A DNA stretch of 64,000 bases from Edwardsiella ictaluri ATCC 33202 (GTDB lineage: Bacteria > Pseudomonadota > Gammaproteobacteria > Enterobacterales > Enterobacteriaceae), in the NCBI RefSeq assembly GCF_000264785.1, contig NZ_AFJI01000088.1, positions 1 to 64,000 on the forward strand, given 5' to 3'. Under the pieces are notes generated by a model that did no database searches, had not been told where the DNA came from, and saw only the letters and a program-made list of their open reading frames with translations. Shown in pieces: positions 10,199-19,575 of this stretch. Both the position numbers and the translations under genes were made by a program. Each line of letters opens with the position of its first letter. Position 1 is the stretch's first letter.

Positions 10199-10267
10199 TG
10201 CACTATTTTAGTGCGTTGCGTTCTATACTGGTGCGATAGCGGTTTATGCGTTAACTATTTTGGTGCA
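10199..10267 (-). promoter_or_regulatory. Two NtrC-like enhancer sites upstream of glnHPQ
   Basis: TGCACTATTTTAGTGCG (10199-10215) and TTAACTATTTTGGTGCA (10251-10267) both resemble the palindromic NtrC site TGCACC-N5-GGTGCA. Both share the central ACTATTTT. They lie roughly 85-170 bases upstream of the candidate sigma-54 promoter, a normal enhancer distance. The 10045-10378 gap holds these signals and otherwise no gene I can support. Confidence 0.65.
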
Positions 10268-10378
10268 CTAGTGGAGGGGTATGGTGCGAGAGAATATTAT
10301 CTTACTCATATTGCTTTATTTTTGTTCAGCTGAGTGTGTGCACTGGAGCGGTGCGGGTTTGACCACACCGCAGCGCTG

Positions 10379-10807
10379 CTAGGCTGGTGTAGCACAATAG
10401 GTCTGTCGGGTAAGCCACAGCTGAACACCCTGCTGACAGGCGTCAAAGCAAGGCTGCGGCAGCTGATGTGGATCGCACCATTGCCAGCGTTCGCATTTCT
10501 CCGGCTCGCAGCGTTGAGGGGCCGCCGCCGCTGGTGCGCTGACCTGCATAATGACAGAGACATTGTGTACCCCTTCGTCATGCCAGGTTCGCAGGTTATT
10601 GGTCACGCCGACGAAGCGCGGCGCATCGATGTGCAGGCCACACTCCTCGGCCACTTCACGTATCGCCGTCTGTTCAAAGGTTTCTCCCTGTTCAACGTGG
10701 CCGCCGGGGATAGACCAGTAGGGCGCGTGGCTGCCGCAGCGTTTTCCGAGCAAAATCTGGCCAGCGGCGTTCACGATGATCACCCCAACCCCTACTTTTA
10801 CCGTCAT
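10379..10807 (-). CDS. Nudix hydrolase
   Basis: A 142-residue protein with a perfect Nudix box (GX5EX7REUXEEXGU): [24 protein letters not shown] at about residues 37-60, read here as G-H-V-E-Q-G-E then REVAEECGL. It should hydrolyse a nucleoside diphosphate linked to another moiety, possibly as a house-cleaning dNTP pyrophosphatase. The substrate cannot be read from sequence. I used the ATG at 10807, which has GGAGAAAC seven bases upstream and begins [11 protein letters not shown]. The longer open frame adds 24 residues with no family support. The gene is divergent from fruBKA. Confidence 0.85.
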   Translation of the reverse strand: MTVKVGVGVIIVNAAGQILLGKRCGSHAPYWSIPGGHVEQGETFEQTAIREVAEECGLHIDAPRFVGVTNNLRTWHDEGVHNVSVIMQVSAPAAAAPQRCEPEKCERWQWCDPHQLPQPCFDACQQGVQLWLTRQTYCATPA

Positions 10808-10957
10808 GCTTGTTTCTCCATCAGCACATTTCAGCGCGTATTGTCGCACGTCAGCGGTGTTGACAACAAACGTCAGCAAAAATGTGCTGAAGGTCTAAAA
10901 TATGTACAGATACGGCGGGGGACCCTTGCGTAATGCCGTGCGTCGAACCACACTTAC

Positions 10958-10972
10958 AAAAACGATTCAGCG
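10958..10972 (-). promoter_or_regulatory. Candidate Cra (FruR) operator, distal
   Basis: On the minus strand GCTGAATCGTTTTT matches the Cra consensus GCTGAATCGNTTCA-like core. It is the farther of two Cra-type sites upstream of fruB and points in the opposite direction to the proximal one. E. coli fruBKA also has two Cra operators, so the pair is expected. Confidence 0.65.
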
Positions 10973-11022
10973 TCTTGGTCTACGGGGGAAGCGCGGCAAC
11001 CCGGGTTTTCTTTCCCAATCGA

Positions 11023-11040
11023 GCTGAAACGATTCAATTT
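11023..11040 (+). promoter_or_regulatory. Candidate Cra (FruR) operator, proximal
   Basis: GCTGAAACGATTCAATTT lies 46 bases before the fruB ATG and is close to the Cra consensus GCTGAAACGTTTCA. Cra represses fruBKA until fructose-1-phosphate, made by this operon, releases it. Confidence 0.75.
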
Positions 11041-11085
11041 CCCAGTGACGCACAACGCACATGGTATGACGGACGAGGAGCATCT

Positions 11086-12222
11086 ATGTTTCATCTGACC
11101 CTACAGGATATCCATCTGGCAGCGGGGGCTGACAGTAAAGAGCAGGCCATCAGGCAGGTGGCGGCGGCGCTGGTCGCGGCGGGCTACGTCGGCGAGGGCT
11201 ATGTACAGGGCATGCTGCAGCGCGAGAAGCAGACGTCGACCTACCTGGGCAACGGTATCGCGATTCCCCATGGCACGACGGATACCCGGGATCAGGTGCT
11301 GAACACCGGAGTTCAGGTGTTTCAGTTTCCGCAGGGGATTGCGTGGGGCGAGGGGCAGCGGGCCTATGTGGTGATCGGTATCGCCGCCAAGTCCGATGAG
11401 CACCTGATGCTGCTGCGTCAGCTGACCCACGTGCTGAGCGACGACGGCGTAAGCCGGGAGCTGGCGCAGACCACGTCGGTGGAGGCGCTGCGCAGCCTGT
11501 TGCTGGGTGAGCGCAGCGTTGCCGAATTCCGCTTTGATATCAGCATGGTGACACTGGGGGTGGAGACCGACAGCCTGATGACGCTGCAGGCGCTGAACGC
11601 CGGGCGCCTGCAGCAGGTGGGGGCGGTCAGCGGCGAGTTTGTCAGCGATGTCATCCGCCGCGCGCCGCTGTGTCTGGGGCAGGGTATTTGGCTCTGCGAC
11701 AGCGCGCTGGGTGTTCAGGGCAGCGCGGCAGCGCTGGCGCGTCCCCGTCAGCCCTTTACCCTCGATGGGGAGCCGGTGGCATTGCTGCTGACCGTTGCGA
11801 TGGCCGATGCGCAGCCGGAGGGGATGCTGGACTATCTGAGCCGTCTGCTGCAGCGTCAGCTGGCGGAACGTTTGCTGACGGCGCAGACCCCGGCAGAGAT
11901 CGTTGCGTTGCTGACCAGCGAGCTGACAGAGAGCGGTGAGAGCCTGAGCGCCAGCTTTACCGTTCGTAATGAGCATGGCCTGCACGCCCGACCGGGCGCG
12001 CAGTTGGTGAATACCATTAAGCAGTTTGCAAGCCAGATAACCGTTGCCAACCTTGATGGCAACGGGGTTCCGGTCAATGGCCGCAGTCTGATGAAGGTTG
12101 TCGCACTGGGGGTTCAAAAAGGCCATCGTCTGCGCTTTACTGCCAGCGGCAGTGATGCGCAGCAGGCATTAGACGTTATTGGCCAGGCCATCGCGAGTGG
12201 CCTTGGCGAGGAAATATCATGA
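11086..12222 (+). CDS. fruB: Fructose PTS diphosphoryl-transfer protein (EIIA-FPr)
   Basis: A 378-residue cytoplasmic protein with an N-terminal EIIA domain, a central M domain and a C-terminal HPr-like domain. The EIIA phospho-His is His62 in [10 protein letters not shown]. The HPr-like phospho-His is about residue 300 in HGLHARPGA. It relays phosphate from enzyme I to FruA. I chose the ATG at 11086, with GAGGAG just upstream, because homologs begin MFHL. The 51-codon upstream open frame runs through the Cra operators and is not coding. Its last four bases overlap fruK (ATGA). Confidence 0.96.
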   Translation: MFHLTLQDIHLAAGADSKEQAIRQVAAALVAAGYVGEGYVQGMLQREKQTSTYLGNGIAIPHGTTDTRDQVLNTGVQVFQFPQGIAWGEGQRAYVVIGIAAKSDEHLMLLRQLTHVLSDDGVSRELAQTTSVEALRSLLLGERSVAEFRFDISMVTLGVETDSLMTLQALNAGRLQQVGAVSGEFVSDVIRRAPLCLGQGIWLCDSALGVQGSAAALARPRQPFTLDGEPVALLLTVAMADAQPEGMLDYLSRLLQRQLAERLLTAQTPAEIVALLTSELTESGESLSASFTVRNEHGLHARPGAQLVNTIKQFASQITVANLDGNGVPVNGRSLMKVVALGVQKGHRLRFTASGSDAQQALDVIGQAIASGLGEEIS

Positions 12223-13157
12223 GCAGAAGAGTTGCAACCATTACCTTAAACCCGGCCTATGATCTGGTTGGTTACTGTGCGGAGATTGAGCGCGGTGAGG
12301 TTAACCGGGTACAAACCGCCGGGCTTCATGCCGCGGGTAAGGGGATTAACGTTGCCAAGGTGCTGAAGGATCTCGGCATCGATGTGACCGTGGGCGGATT
12401 CCTGGGCAAGGATAACCAGGATGGGTTTCAGCAGCTGTTCAGCGAGCTGGGCATCGCCAACCGTTTTCAGGTAGTCCCGGGGCGCACCCGTATCAACGTA
12501 AAGCTGACCGAGAAGGATGGGGCGGTCACCGACTTTAACTTCTCCGGTTTCGACGTCAGCAAGAGCGACTGGGATCGCTTCGTTAATGATTCCCTGAGCT
12601 GGCTCGGGCAGTTTGACATGGTGTGCGTCAGCGGCAGCCTGCCGGCCGGCGTCGCGGCGGATGATTTTACCGACTGGATGCGCCGCCTGCGTAGCCAGTG
12701 CCCGTGCATCATTTTTGATAGCAGCCGCGAGGCGCTGGTCGCCGGGCTGAAGGCGGCCCCCTGGCTGGTGAAGCCCAATCGCCGCGAGCTGGAAATCTGG
12801 GCTGGCCGGGCGCTGCCGACGCTGGAAGACGTCGTCGGTGCCGCCCACGCGCTGCGCGATCAGGGGATTGCCCACGTGGTGATTTCGCTGGGCGCGGAGG
12901 GGGCGCTGTGGGTCAACGCCTCCGGTGCCTGGCTGGCTAAGCCTCCTGAGGTGGATGTTATCAGTACCGTCGGCGCCGGTGACTCGATGGTGGGCGGACT
13001 GATCTATGGCCTGATGATGCGGGAGTCCAGTGAACACACGCTGCGGCTGGCTACGGCGGTTTCTGCCCTGGCGGTCAGTCAGAGCAATGTCGGCATCAGC
13101 GACCGCACGCAGCTGGCGGCGATGATGGCACGCGTGGAGCTCGATCCTTTTAACTGA
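12219..13157 (+). CDS. fruK: 1-phosphofructokinase
   Basis: A 312-residue PfkB-family kinase that turns fructose-1-phosphate into fructose-1,6-bisphosphate. The N-terminal [14 protein letters not shown] substrate region and the C-terminal [12 protein letters not shown], with the catalytic Asp and anion hole, are intact. The ATG overlaps the fruB stop and fruA follows 14 bases later, so the three are one operon. Product levels feed back on the Cra regulator by removing its ligand. Confidence 0.96.
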   Translation: MSRRVATITLNPAYDLVGYCAEIERGEVNRVQTAGLHAAGKGINVAKVLKDLGIDVTVGGFLGKDNQDGFQQLFSELGIANRFQVVPGRTRINVKLTEKDGAVTDFNFSGFDVSKSDWDRFVNDSLSWLGQFDMVCVSGSLPAGVAADDFTDWMRRLRSQCPCIIFDSSREALVAGLKAAPWLVKPNRRELEIWAGRALPTLEDVVGAAHALRDQGIAHVVISLGAEGALWVNASGAWLAKPPEVDVISTVGAGDSMVGGLIYGLMMRESSEHTLRLATAVSALAVSQSNVGISDRTQLAAMMARVELDPFN

Positions 13158-13171
13158 TTGTGGAAGGTCAT

Positions 13172-14869
13172 ATGAATACCCTACTGATTACGGAAGGTGC
13201 GCAGGGCGAGGCCCGCTGTTTCCTTGCCAGGCGTATGCTGGAGGCCGTCGCCGCCCAGCAGCAGATTACCTGGGTTACCCGCCCGCAGGATGCGGCGCTG
13301 GTGCTGTTTATCGGTGACGATACCCCGCAGGACGCCGCGCTGGAGGGGAAACCGCTGTACCGGGGCTCGGTGGGCGAAGCCATTCGCCAGCCGGCGGAGT
13401 TGCTGGCCCGCGCGCTGCGCGATGCCTCGCCATATCACTGTGCGGCGCCGCGACAGGATCGATCGCAATGCCTGCGGCTGGTCGCGGTTACCGCCTGTCC
13501 GACGGGGGTTGCGCATACCTTCATGGCGGCGGAGGCGCTGGAGGCAGAGGCGCGCCGTCGCGGCTGGCAGGTAAAGGTGGAGACGCGGGGATCGGTAGGG
13601 GCAGGCAACGCTATCACGCCGCAGGAGGTCGCGGAGGCCGATCTGGTGGTGGTGGCGGCGGATATTGAGGTGGATCTGGCAAAGTTCGCCGGTAAACCGA
13701 TGTACCGCACCAGCACAGGCCTGGCGCTGAAGAAGACGTCTCAGGAGCTGGACAGGGCGCTGCAGGAAGCGGAGATATATCGCCCTCAGACATCGGCGCC
13801 GTCCGGGGCCGCGGCATCGGGGCGCCGGAAAGAGGCGGGCGGTGCGTACCGTCACCTGCTGACCGGCGTCTCCTACATGTTGCCGATGGTGGTGGCCGGC
13901 GGCCTGTGTATCGCGCTTTCGTTCGTCTTTGGTATTCAGGCCTTCAAGGAGCCTGGCACATTGGCGGCCGCGCTGATGCAGATCGGCGGCGGCACCGCTT
14001 TTGCGTTGATGGTGCCGGTGCTGGCGGGTTATATCGCCTTCTCCATCGCCGATCGCCCCGGTCTGACGCCGGGACTGATCGGCGGGATGCTGGCGGTTAG
14101 CCTGGGCTCGGGCTTTATCGGCGGGATCATCGCCGGCTTTCTCGCCGGCTATGTTGCCCGGGCCATCAGCAGCAGGCTGACTCTGCCTGCGAGCATGGAG
14201 GCACTTAAGCCGATCCTGATCATTCCGCTGCTGTCGAGCCTGATCGTCGGCCTGGCGATGATTTACATCATCGGTACGCCGGTGGCGAAGCTCCTGGCCT
14301 GGCTGACCCACTGGCTGCAGACCATGGGCACGGCTAATGCGGTGATCCTGGGGGCGGTACTTGGCGCGATGATGTGTACCGACATGGGCGGACCGGTGAA
14401 TAAGGCGGCCTATGCTTTCGGTGTAGGTCTGCTCAGTACCCAGACTTACGGTCCCATGGCGGCCATCATGGCCGCCGGGATGGTTCCGCCGCTGGCGATG
14501 GGGCTGGCGACGCTGGTCGCGCGCCGCAAGTTTGCCCAGAGCGAGCGTGAGGGCGGTAAGGCGGCCGTGGTGCTGGGGCTGTGCTTCATCACCGAAGGGG
14601 CGATCCCCTTTGCCGCACGGGATCCGATGCGGGTACTGCCGTGCTGCATTTTGGGCGGGGCGCTGACCGGGGCGCTGTCGATGCTGTTTGGCGCGAAGCT
14701 GATGGCGCCGCACGGCGGACTGTTTGTTCTGCTGATCCCCGGCGCGATCAGCCCGGTAGTGCCTTATCTGCTGGCGATCTTGGCCGGAACGCTGCTGAGT
14801 GGGCTGTTGTATGCGCTGCTCAAGCGTCCAGATGTTGCACCACAGGAGCGGGTGACGAAAACGGCATAG
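13172..14869 (+). CDS. fruA: Fructose-specific PTS EIIBC transporter
   Basis: A 565-residue inner-membrane permease that imports fructose as fructose-1-phosphate. A degenerate EIIB'-type domain comes first, then a functional EIIB domain with the phospho-Cys at about residue 109 (TACPTGVAHTFM). An EIIC domain follows, with many hydrophobic helices and conserved MCTDMGGPVNKAAYAF and FITEGAIPFAA. I chose the ATG at 13172 with GGAAGG six bases upstream; a GTG four codons earlier is in frame. A strong terminator follows the gene. Confidence 0.96.
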   Translation: MNTLLITEGAQGEARCFLARRMLEAVAAQQQITWVTRPQDAALVLFIGDDTPQDAALEGKPLYRGSVGEAIRQPAELLARALRDASPYHCAAPRQDRSQCLRLVAVTACPTGVAHTFMAAEALEAEARRRGWQVKVETRGSVGAGNAITPQEVAEADLVVVAADIEVDLAKFAGKPMYRTSTGLALKKTSQELDRALQEAEIYRPQTSAPSGAAASGRRKEAGGAYRHLLTGVSYMLPMVVAGGLCIALSFVFGIQAFKEPGTLAAALMQIGGGTAFALMVPVLAGYIAFSIADRPGLTPGLIGGMLAVSLGSGFIGGIIAGFLAGYVARAISSRLTLPASMEALKPILIIPLLSSLIVGLAMIYIIGTPVAKLLAWLTHWLQTMGTANAVILGAVLGAMMCTDMGGPVNKAAYAFGVGLLSTQTYGPMAAIMAAGMVPPLAMGLATLVARRKFAQSEREGGKAAVVLGLCFITEGAIPFAARDPMRVLPCCILGGALTGALSMLFGAKLMAPHGGLFVLLIPGAISPVVPYLLAILAGTLLSGLLYALLKRPDVAPQERVTKTA

Positions 14870-14889
14870 TCATTTGAATGATAGCGTGT

Positions 14890-14919
14890 GGGGGAGCCGG
14901 GAGGCTCCCCTATTTTTTT
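14890..14919 (+). terminator. Rho-independent terminator of fruBKA
   Basis: The hairpin GGGGAGCC-GGGA-GGCTCCCC at about 14890-14910 is followed by TATTTTTTT. It begins about 20 bases after the fruA stop. The T tract touches the stop codon of the convergent cycA, so the two genes share a very tight 3' junction. Confidence 0.88.
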
Positions 14920-16336
14920 AGGCGGCCTCGTCACAGGAAAGCGCCGGGGGACGCTGGGTGAAACGCCAGCCGATAGCCAGCGCGATAAACCACAGCGGCG
15001 TGACCATCAACGCCTGGCGCGTATCGGTTTCCAGCGTGAGCAGGATCAGTACACCAAACAGAAAGGCGAGACAGATCCAGCACATAACGCGGCCCAGCGG
15101 CATCTTGTAGCCCGAGGCGGCGTGTCGCTGCGGATAGCGGCGGCGATAGACCAGGTAGCTACACAGAATGATCGACCAGACGAACATAAACAGCACGGCC
15201 GAGACGGTGGTGATCAGGGTAAAGACGGTGATCACGTTGGGGATCAGATAGAGCAGCACGACGCCCCCCATTAGGCACAGGCAGGAGAAAAACAGCCCGG
15301 AGGCGGGCACCGATTGACGGGACAGACGGGCGAAGCGGGCGGGGGCCAGGCCGCTTTTTGCCAGTCCGTAAAGCATGCGGCTGGTCGAAAAGATACCGCT
15401 GTTGGCGGAGGAGGCTGCTGAGGTCAGCACCACAAAGTTGATGATCCCCGCTGCGGCCGGCAGCCCGGCCAGGATAAACAGCTCCACAAAGGGGCTCTTG
15501 TCGGGCACCACTTGCTGCCAGGGGGTAACGATCATGATGGTGCACAGAGCCAGTACATAGAACATGATGATACGCAGCGGTATCGCATTGATTGCTCTGG
15601 GGAGCACGCGTTGCGGATCGCGGGTTTCCGCCGCCGTGGTGCCAACCAGCTCAATGCCGACAAAGGCGAAGACTGCGATCTGAAATCCGGCGAAGAAACC
15701 ACCGATCCCGTGGGGAAAGAGGCCGCCGTGCCACAGGTTGCTGAAGGCAGCCTGCTCACCGGAAGGGGCGCGAAAGCCGCCGATGGCCATGCCCAGCCCG
15801 ATCAGGATCAGGGCGATAATGGCGACGATTTTAATCATCGCGAACCAAAATTCGGTTTCACCGAACATTTTAACCGTGACCAGATTGAGCGAGAGCAGCA
15901 GTACGACACAGGAGAGCGAAATAATCCAGTCAGCCAGATGAGGAAACCAGAAGTGGGCATAGGCGGTAATGGCGACTACGTCGGCCATACCGGTGACGAC
16001 CCAGCAAAACCAGTAGGTCCATCCGGTAAAATAACCGGCGCGGGCACCGAGTAGATCGGTGGCGAAATCGCTGAAGGATTTATACTCCAGGTTGGAGAGC
16101 AGTAGTTCGCCCATTGCCCGCATTACAAAAAAAAGCATAAATCCGATAATCATATAAACGAAAATAATAGATGGTCCGGCCAGGCTGATGGTTTTTCCGG
16201 AGCCCATAAACAGGCCGGTTCCGATAGCGCCCCCGATGGCAATGAGCTGAATATGGCGGTTATTAAGATTACGCTGCAGGTGTCCGTCGGACGTCGTGTC
16301 GCGTTGCTTTGTTGCCGCTGTAGATCGTTTCTCCAT
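14918..16336 (-). CDS. cycA: D-serine/D-alanine/glycine:H+ symporter
   Basis: A 472-residue amino-acid permease of the APC superfamily with about 12 membrane helices. Long stretches are near-identical to E. coli CycA, such as NRHIQLIAIGGAIGTGLFMG and FVGIELVGTTAAETRDP. It imports D-serine, D-alanine and glycine, and is the usual entry route for D-cycloserine. Start ATG at 16336 has GGGAGAG upstream. The charged N-terminal tail (about 20 residues) is lineage-specific. It is convergent with fruA. Confidence 0.95.
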   Translation of the reverse strand: MEKRSTAATKQRDTTSDGHLQRNLNNRHIQLIAIGGAIGTGLFMGSGKTISLAGPSIIFVYMIIGFMLFFVMRAMGELLLSNLEYKSFSDFATDLLGARAGYFTGWTYWFCWVVTGMADVVAITAYAHFWFPHLADWIISLSCVVLLLSLNLVTVKMFGETEFWFAMIKIVAIIALILIGLGMAIGGFRAPSGEQAAFSNLWHGGLFPHGIGGFFAGFQIAVFAFVGIELVGTTAAETRDPQRVLPRAINAIPLRIIMFYVLALCTIMIVTPWQQVVPDKSPFVELFILAGLPAAAGIINFVVLTSAASSANSGIFSTSRMLYGLAKSGLAPARFARLSRQSVPASGLFFSCLCLMGGVVLLYLIPNVITVFTLITTVSAVLFMFVWSIILCSYLVYRRRYPQRHAASGYKMPLGRVMCWICLAFLFGVLILLTLETDTRQALMVTPLWFIALAIGWRFTQRPPALSCDEAA

Positions 16337-16572
16337 GTCTGCTCTCCCCCGAGTGAGCTGTTCGAAATGCGTGGATCCGACGGTTCGCTTCTTGCGACAG
16401 TTATACCCTGTGGCCGTCCTCCGTTAACGATAGTAGAAAAGAATGGCAGGTTTGAATATGGGGAGTTTAATTAAATGTTAAAAAATAGTGTTTGTCAGCG
16501 GGTTGTGAGGGGAGTGTGCCTTAGTATTGCTACGAAGTAGCGTTTTATCTTCGATATTATATTAATACCGAT

Positions 16573-16600
16573 AAAAAACGCTGCAACAGCAGCGTTTTTT
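16573..16600 (-). terminator. Terminator downstream of mepS
   Basis: AAAAAACGCTGC-AACA-GCAGCGTTTTTT is a perfect hairpin with A and T tracts on both sides. It lies 27 bases beyond the mepS stop and about 240 bases upstream of the cycA start. On the minus strand it ends in a T run and should terminate mepS. It would also insulate cycA. Confidence 0.88.
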
Positions 16601-16626
16601 AGGATGGGAGAAAAAGCAGGGGCAAT

Positions 16627-17223
16627 TTAGCTGTGGTTGTCAGCCTGCGCCCGCTGGGTACCGGAGAGTACCCGGCGCGCTTCACGGTAGCGTTTATTCC
16701 AGTAGGAATCGTTTAGATTGGAGATCATGACACCGCTGCTGGTGGAGGCGTGAACAAACTGGTCGTTGCCCAGATAGATACCGATGTGGCGACCCGTGGA
16801 GCCGGTGCGGAACAGAACCAGATCGCCGATACGCAGCTTAGAGCGTTTGATAGCGTGGCCGGTATCCTCCTGCTGCGAGGTTGAGCGCGGTAACTCCAAG
16901 CCAAACTGTTCGCGGAAAGTACGCTGAACAAATGCAGAGCAGTCGATACCGCGCTTGCTGTTGCCGCCCAGGCGATAACGTACGCCCTTCCAGCTGGCGT
17001 ATTGATCCATAATCTTGGATTTAACATCCAGAGTGCGCACCATTTCCTCAAACTCATCCTGAGACGCCTGTAGTAATAGATTGTCTTTATTGTTGACTAC
17101 ATGCGTATCAGTTTGTGCGTAGCGATCGGAGGGAGCTGTAGTACATGCCGAAAGCAACACTGCGGCGGCAATGGCGGGTGCCAGACGCAGAATGTATCTC
17201 AGAACTGGTTGAGACTTGACCAT
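16627..17223 (-). CDS. mepS: Murein DD-endopeptidase MepS (Spr), outer-membrane lipoprotein
   Basis: A 198-residue NlpC/P60 hydrolase that cuts D-Ala-mDAP crosslinks so that new peptidoglycan can be inserted. The lipoprotein signal peptide ends in LSAC with lipidated Cys27. The catalytic residues are Cys94 ([10 protein letters not shown]), His146 (GRHIGIY) and a polar third residue near His158 (QFVHAST). Length and sequence match E. coli Spr. In E. coli it neighbours lpxT and pdeN; here lpxT is absent and yeiR comes next. Prc/NlpI proteolysis, its known regulation, cannot be read here. Confidence 0.96.
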   Translation of the reverse strand: MVKSQPVLRYILRLAPAIAAAVLLSACTTAPSDRYAQTDTHVVNNKDNLLLQASQDEFEEMVRTLDVKSKIMDQYASWKGVRYRLGGNSKRGIDCSAFVQRTFREQFGLELPRSTSQQEDTGHAIKRSKLRIGDLVLFRTGSTGRHIGIYLGNDQFVHASTSSGVMISNLNDSYWNKRYREARRVLSGTQRAQADNHS

Positions 17224-17658
17224 TATAAATTGTTTCCCTTGTTGTCCTTAACGAGCTGTCGCTATCCGAAAATTACCCTTCCAGAGACTAATTTCCACGT
17301 GGGGTACTGACAATCGCGCTGAGGTGGAATTGTGCAGCAGAACACACTTTTTGCCCTAATTTCCGTTATTCGCAGCGAAGTCACTCTACGATCGGGGGGG
17401 GGCATTACCGGATTAAACTGTGCGTTATTGCGTACCCTACCTATATATTCAGTAGAAGCCACTGTGCTAATCATATGTAAAACAGGTCAATTATATGACC
17501 TGTTTTCTAAATTATGTACCCCTCTATTATATTGAGGAAAAAAATAAACGGGGAGAGATATCTTATCCAAAGGTAAGCAATAGTTTAATTTGACACACTT
17601 GGTAATATGTTCGGCGGTAATTTACCTGTGCCGGAAAGGTGAGGGCGTACCCACAAAG
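17224..17658. other. Gene-less stretch between mepS and yeiR
   Basis: About 435 bases holding the mepS promoter region and the 3' flank of yeiR. The only structure I see is the hairpin AAAACAGGTCA-ATTATA-TGACCTGTTTT (17479-17506), which reads as a terminator on either strand. It sits about 150 bases past the yeiR stop, farther than usual. Short open frames here look random. lpxT, which lies near here in E. coli, is absent. Confidence 0.5.
17479..17506. terminator. Bidirectional hairpin between yeiR and mepS
   Basis: A perfect 11-bp stem with a 6-base loop, flanked by A and T tracts, could terminate transcription from either side. yeiR reads toward it from the right. Confidence 0.6.
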
Positions 17659-18654
17659 CTATATCGTAGGCGTTTCCTGTCGACGGATGCGCAGCGCCAG
17701 CAGGGCACTTTGCAGTGCGTTCCAGTCGGCCTCTGCATCATGGATCACTTCAATACGGCTGTCTGGCGGCGGCGTTTGGCGGGTCTCTATCTGTAAATCC
17801 GTGCCTTGACGGTTAATACAAAGGGTACCTTCGACTATCCGTACCGCGCCCTTAATGCGGAGCAGCGGGGTTAAACGCACCCACTCCAGTAGGCCGATGG
17901 TGTCAAAGACGCTTTCTTCACTGAAGATCCAGCCACAGCTAAAGTAGCCTTGGTCCTGGTTGAGTGCCCGTCGCCAACCCTGTCCAGGTCGTAGCCGCAG
18001 CGCGGCGATGCCTGATACCGGGGCGGATGGCGTGTGGTGATGGTGTGCGTCAGGCAGCGTTGTCGTGTGGGTTCGCGGGCGATCTAGCCATGCGGGATCG
18101 ATCTGTCCGTGCTGGGTTTCGAGCAGTGTCCGTTCATCGCCCTGGGCCAGTTGCCAGTGACGCAGCGCGTCGCATGCGTCTCCGTCATAGGTATCCATTT
18201 TATTGGCGACGATAATATCTGCCGCTGCCAGCTGATCGCGAAAGTTCTCGTTGTTCTGCAGTCGCTCATCGTTGAGCTGGCGGGCATCCAGCAGACACAG
18301 CGTCGCCTGCAGCGTCAGCCAGGCGCTGTAGACGTTGCTCTCCAGCAGGCGCAGGATCTGCTTGGGGTGACCCAGTCCTGTCGGTTCGATCAGCAACCGG
18401 TCAGGCTGTGTTTTCAGCAGCATATTCAGCCCTATCTGCATCGGCAGACCGTTGACGCAGCACATACATCCGCCGGGAATTTCTTTCAGCTGCGCACCGC
18501 TGTCGGCGAGCAGCGCACCATCGATGCCTATCTCACCAAACTCATTGACCAATATCGCCCAGCGCTCCTGTGTGGGTTTACATGCCAGCAGGTGGCGTAG
18601 GGTGGTGGTTTTTCCGCTGCCCAAAAAACCGGTGATCACATTTACGCGGGTCAT
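17659..18654 (-). CDS. yeiR: YeiR, zinc-binding COG0523 (CobW-like) GTPase
   Basis: A 331-residue G3E-family GTPase of the metal-chaperone group. Visible are Walker A GFLGSGKTT (about residues 8-16), the metal-binding CxCC motif in GGCMCCVNG, Walker B-like LLIEPTGLGHP, and NKMD for guanine recognition. A His-rich stretch, DAHHHHTPS, sits near residue 205. E. coli YeiR binds zinc and hydrolyses GTP. It is a single gene here with no visible operon partner. I see no clear zinc-uptake-regulator operator. Confidence 0.92.
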   Translation of the reverse strand: MTRVNVITGFLGSGKTTTLRHLLACKPTQERWAILVNEFGEIGIDGALLADSGAQLKEIPGGCMCCVNGLPMQIGLNMLLKTQPDRLLIEPTGLGHPKQILRLLESNVYSAWLTLQATLCLLDARQLNDERLQNNENFRDQLAAADIIVANKMDTYDGDACDALRHWQLAQGDERTLLETQHGQIDPAWLDRPRTHTTTLPDAHHHHTPSAPVSGIAALRLRPGQGWRRALNQDQGYFSCGWIFSEESVFDTIGLLEWVRLTPLLRIKGAVRIVEGTLCINRQGTDLQIETRQTPPPDSRIEVIHDAEADWNALQSALLALRIRRQETPTI

Positions 18655-19036
18655 GCGTGGTTCCTTTGTTATTGGAGGCCGTAGAGAGCGCCAGGTGCTT
18701 TTGTGAGATAACAGACATTCTTAGGAAAAATATGCTTGGAAACAACCCTATTTTTAAAGCGTTCTCTTATCGGTGGTAACGTATTCACGACGTTATCGGT
18801 AAATATATGGGTGGTAATTATTTTTTATGCTAATCAATTGTTTTTTATTGGTTTGTGATTCTGTTTTTACTTTCTGAAAAGAAATAACTGAAGTTTTTAA
18901 CTGCATTGCCGTTAGTAATCAAAGAGTTCTGCTATTTTTTAGGAGAGGTGTTAACAAGGAGTGTCACCGCTTTTTCATTCGCGATCGACGTTTGGCGAGA
19001 TGAAAATACGCAGTAACTTGACGACGGGAGTGATAT
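18655..19036. other. AT-rich gene-less stretch
   Basis: About 380 bases between the divergent yeiR and the small exported protein gene. It is AT-rich compared with the flanking genes. It should contain both promoters. I see no repeat, palindrome or further gene. Confidence 0.4.
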
Positions 19037-19363
19037 ATGAAGCGTGAAAGCTTATCACTGGTGAAGATTGTCGTTATGGGGATGTTACTGGGGGCCGGAT
19101 TGGCCGGTACCCCTGTCCAGGCCGCTGGCTCGGGAGTGGTACAGTTTGGTGGTATGATTGTGGAGGATGGTTGTCAGTTTAAAATAGTAAATAATCAGGT
19201 CTATTCCGAATGTTATCGGGACGGTAAAGCCCAGACGGCTACACACAGCGTTGAGCAGGTACAGCAGGGGGCCATGGCTCTACCGGCCCAGGTTGGCGAG
19301 AGCCATCTGAGCTGGCTGGATAATGCGCATGCGCAGGCGTTAATCACTGTCTCTTATCGTTAA
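19037..19363 (+). CDS. Small exported protein, fimbrial-subunit-like N-terminus
   Basis: A 108-residue protein with a clear Sec signal peptide (about 29 residues, ending in TPVQA). The mature protein begins AAGSGVVQFGGMIVEDGCQF. A G-x-V-x-F-x-G-x-I-v-x-x-x-C pattern like this opens type 1 fimbrial subunits, with a second Cys (YSECYRDG) that could form the usual disulfide. At about 79 mature residues it is far shorter than a pilin, and no chaperone or usher gene is nearby. It has a good GGGAGTG Shine-Dalgarno. Function unknown; it may be a soluble periplasmic or surface protein derived from pilin. Confidence 0.6.
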   Translation: MKRESLSLVKIVVMGMLLGAGLAGTPVQAAGSGVVQFGGMIVEDGCQFKIVNNQVYSECYRDGKAQTATHSVEQVQQGAMALPAQVGESHLSWLDNAHAQALITVSYR

Positions 19364-19376
19364 GTGTCCTGCCTGG

Positions 19377-19402
19377 AACGTCCCTGTCAGGGCAGGGGCG
19401 TT
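19377..19402 (+). terminator. Likely terminator after the small exported protein gene
   Basis: AACGTCCCTG-TCAGGG-CAGGGGCGTT forms a 10-bp stem (one T.G pair) 13 bases after the stop codon. It is followed by CTTCATTATC, a weak T tract. Confidence 0.55.
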
Positions 19403-19513
19403 CTTCATTATCATATTTAACCGTTATCTGCCTGCGCGTCCGCGCCCTCCTTTTTATTAATGAATTCATGCTGTGATATAATCAAAGTCACTATAGCGGC
19501 ACGTTAATAGTGA

Positions 19514-19532
19514 CAATTGGGCTGTCCAATTG
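19514..19532 (+). promoter_or_regulatory. Palindromic UxuR/ExuR-type operator before uxuR
   Basis: CAATTGG-GCTGT-CCAATTG is a perfect 7-bp inverted repeat with a 5-base centre, 44 bases before the uxuR ATG. The half-site matches the enterobacterial UxuR/ExuR consensus (AAATTGG..CCAATTT). It suggests autoregulation. A similar element lies between uxuB and uxuA. Confidence 0.65.
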
Positions 19533-19575
19533 GTGCTTTTACTCTACAGATGCGGCACAGCCAGAGGGGCTCGTC

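Noticed and set aside
11101..12126. 341-codon frame antisense to fruB
   Set aside because: A shadow frame: fruB domains and phospho-His motifs are clear on the plus strand.
13181..14713. 510-codon frame antisense to fruA
   Set aside because: It is unusually long but low-complexity (rich in Arg, Gln and His), as expected for the complement of a GC-rich gene. fruA is intact on the other strand.
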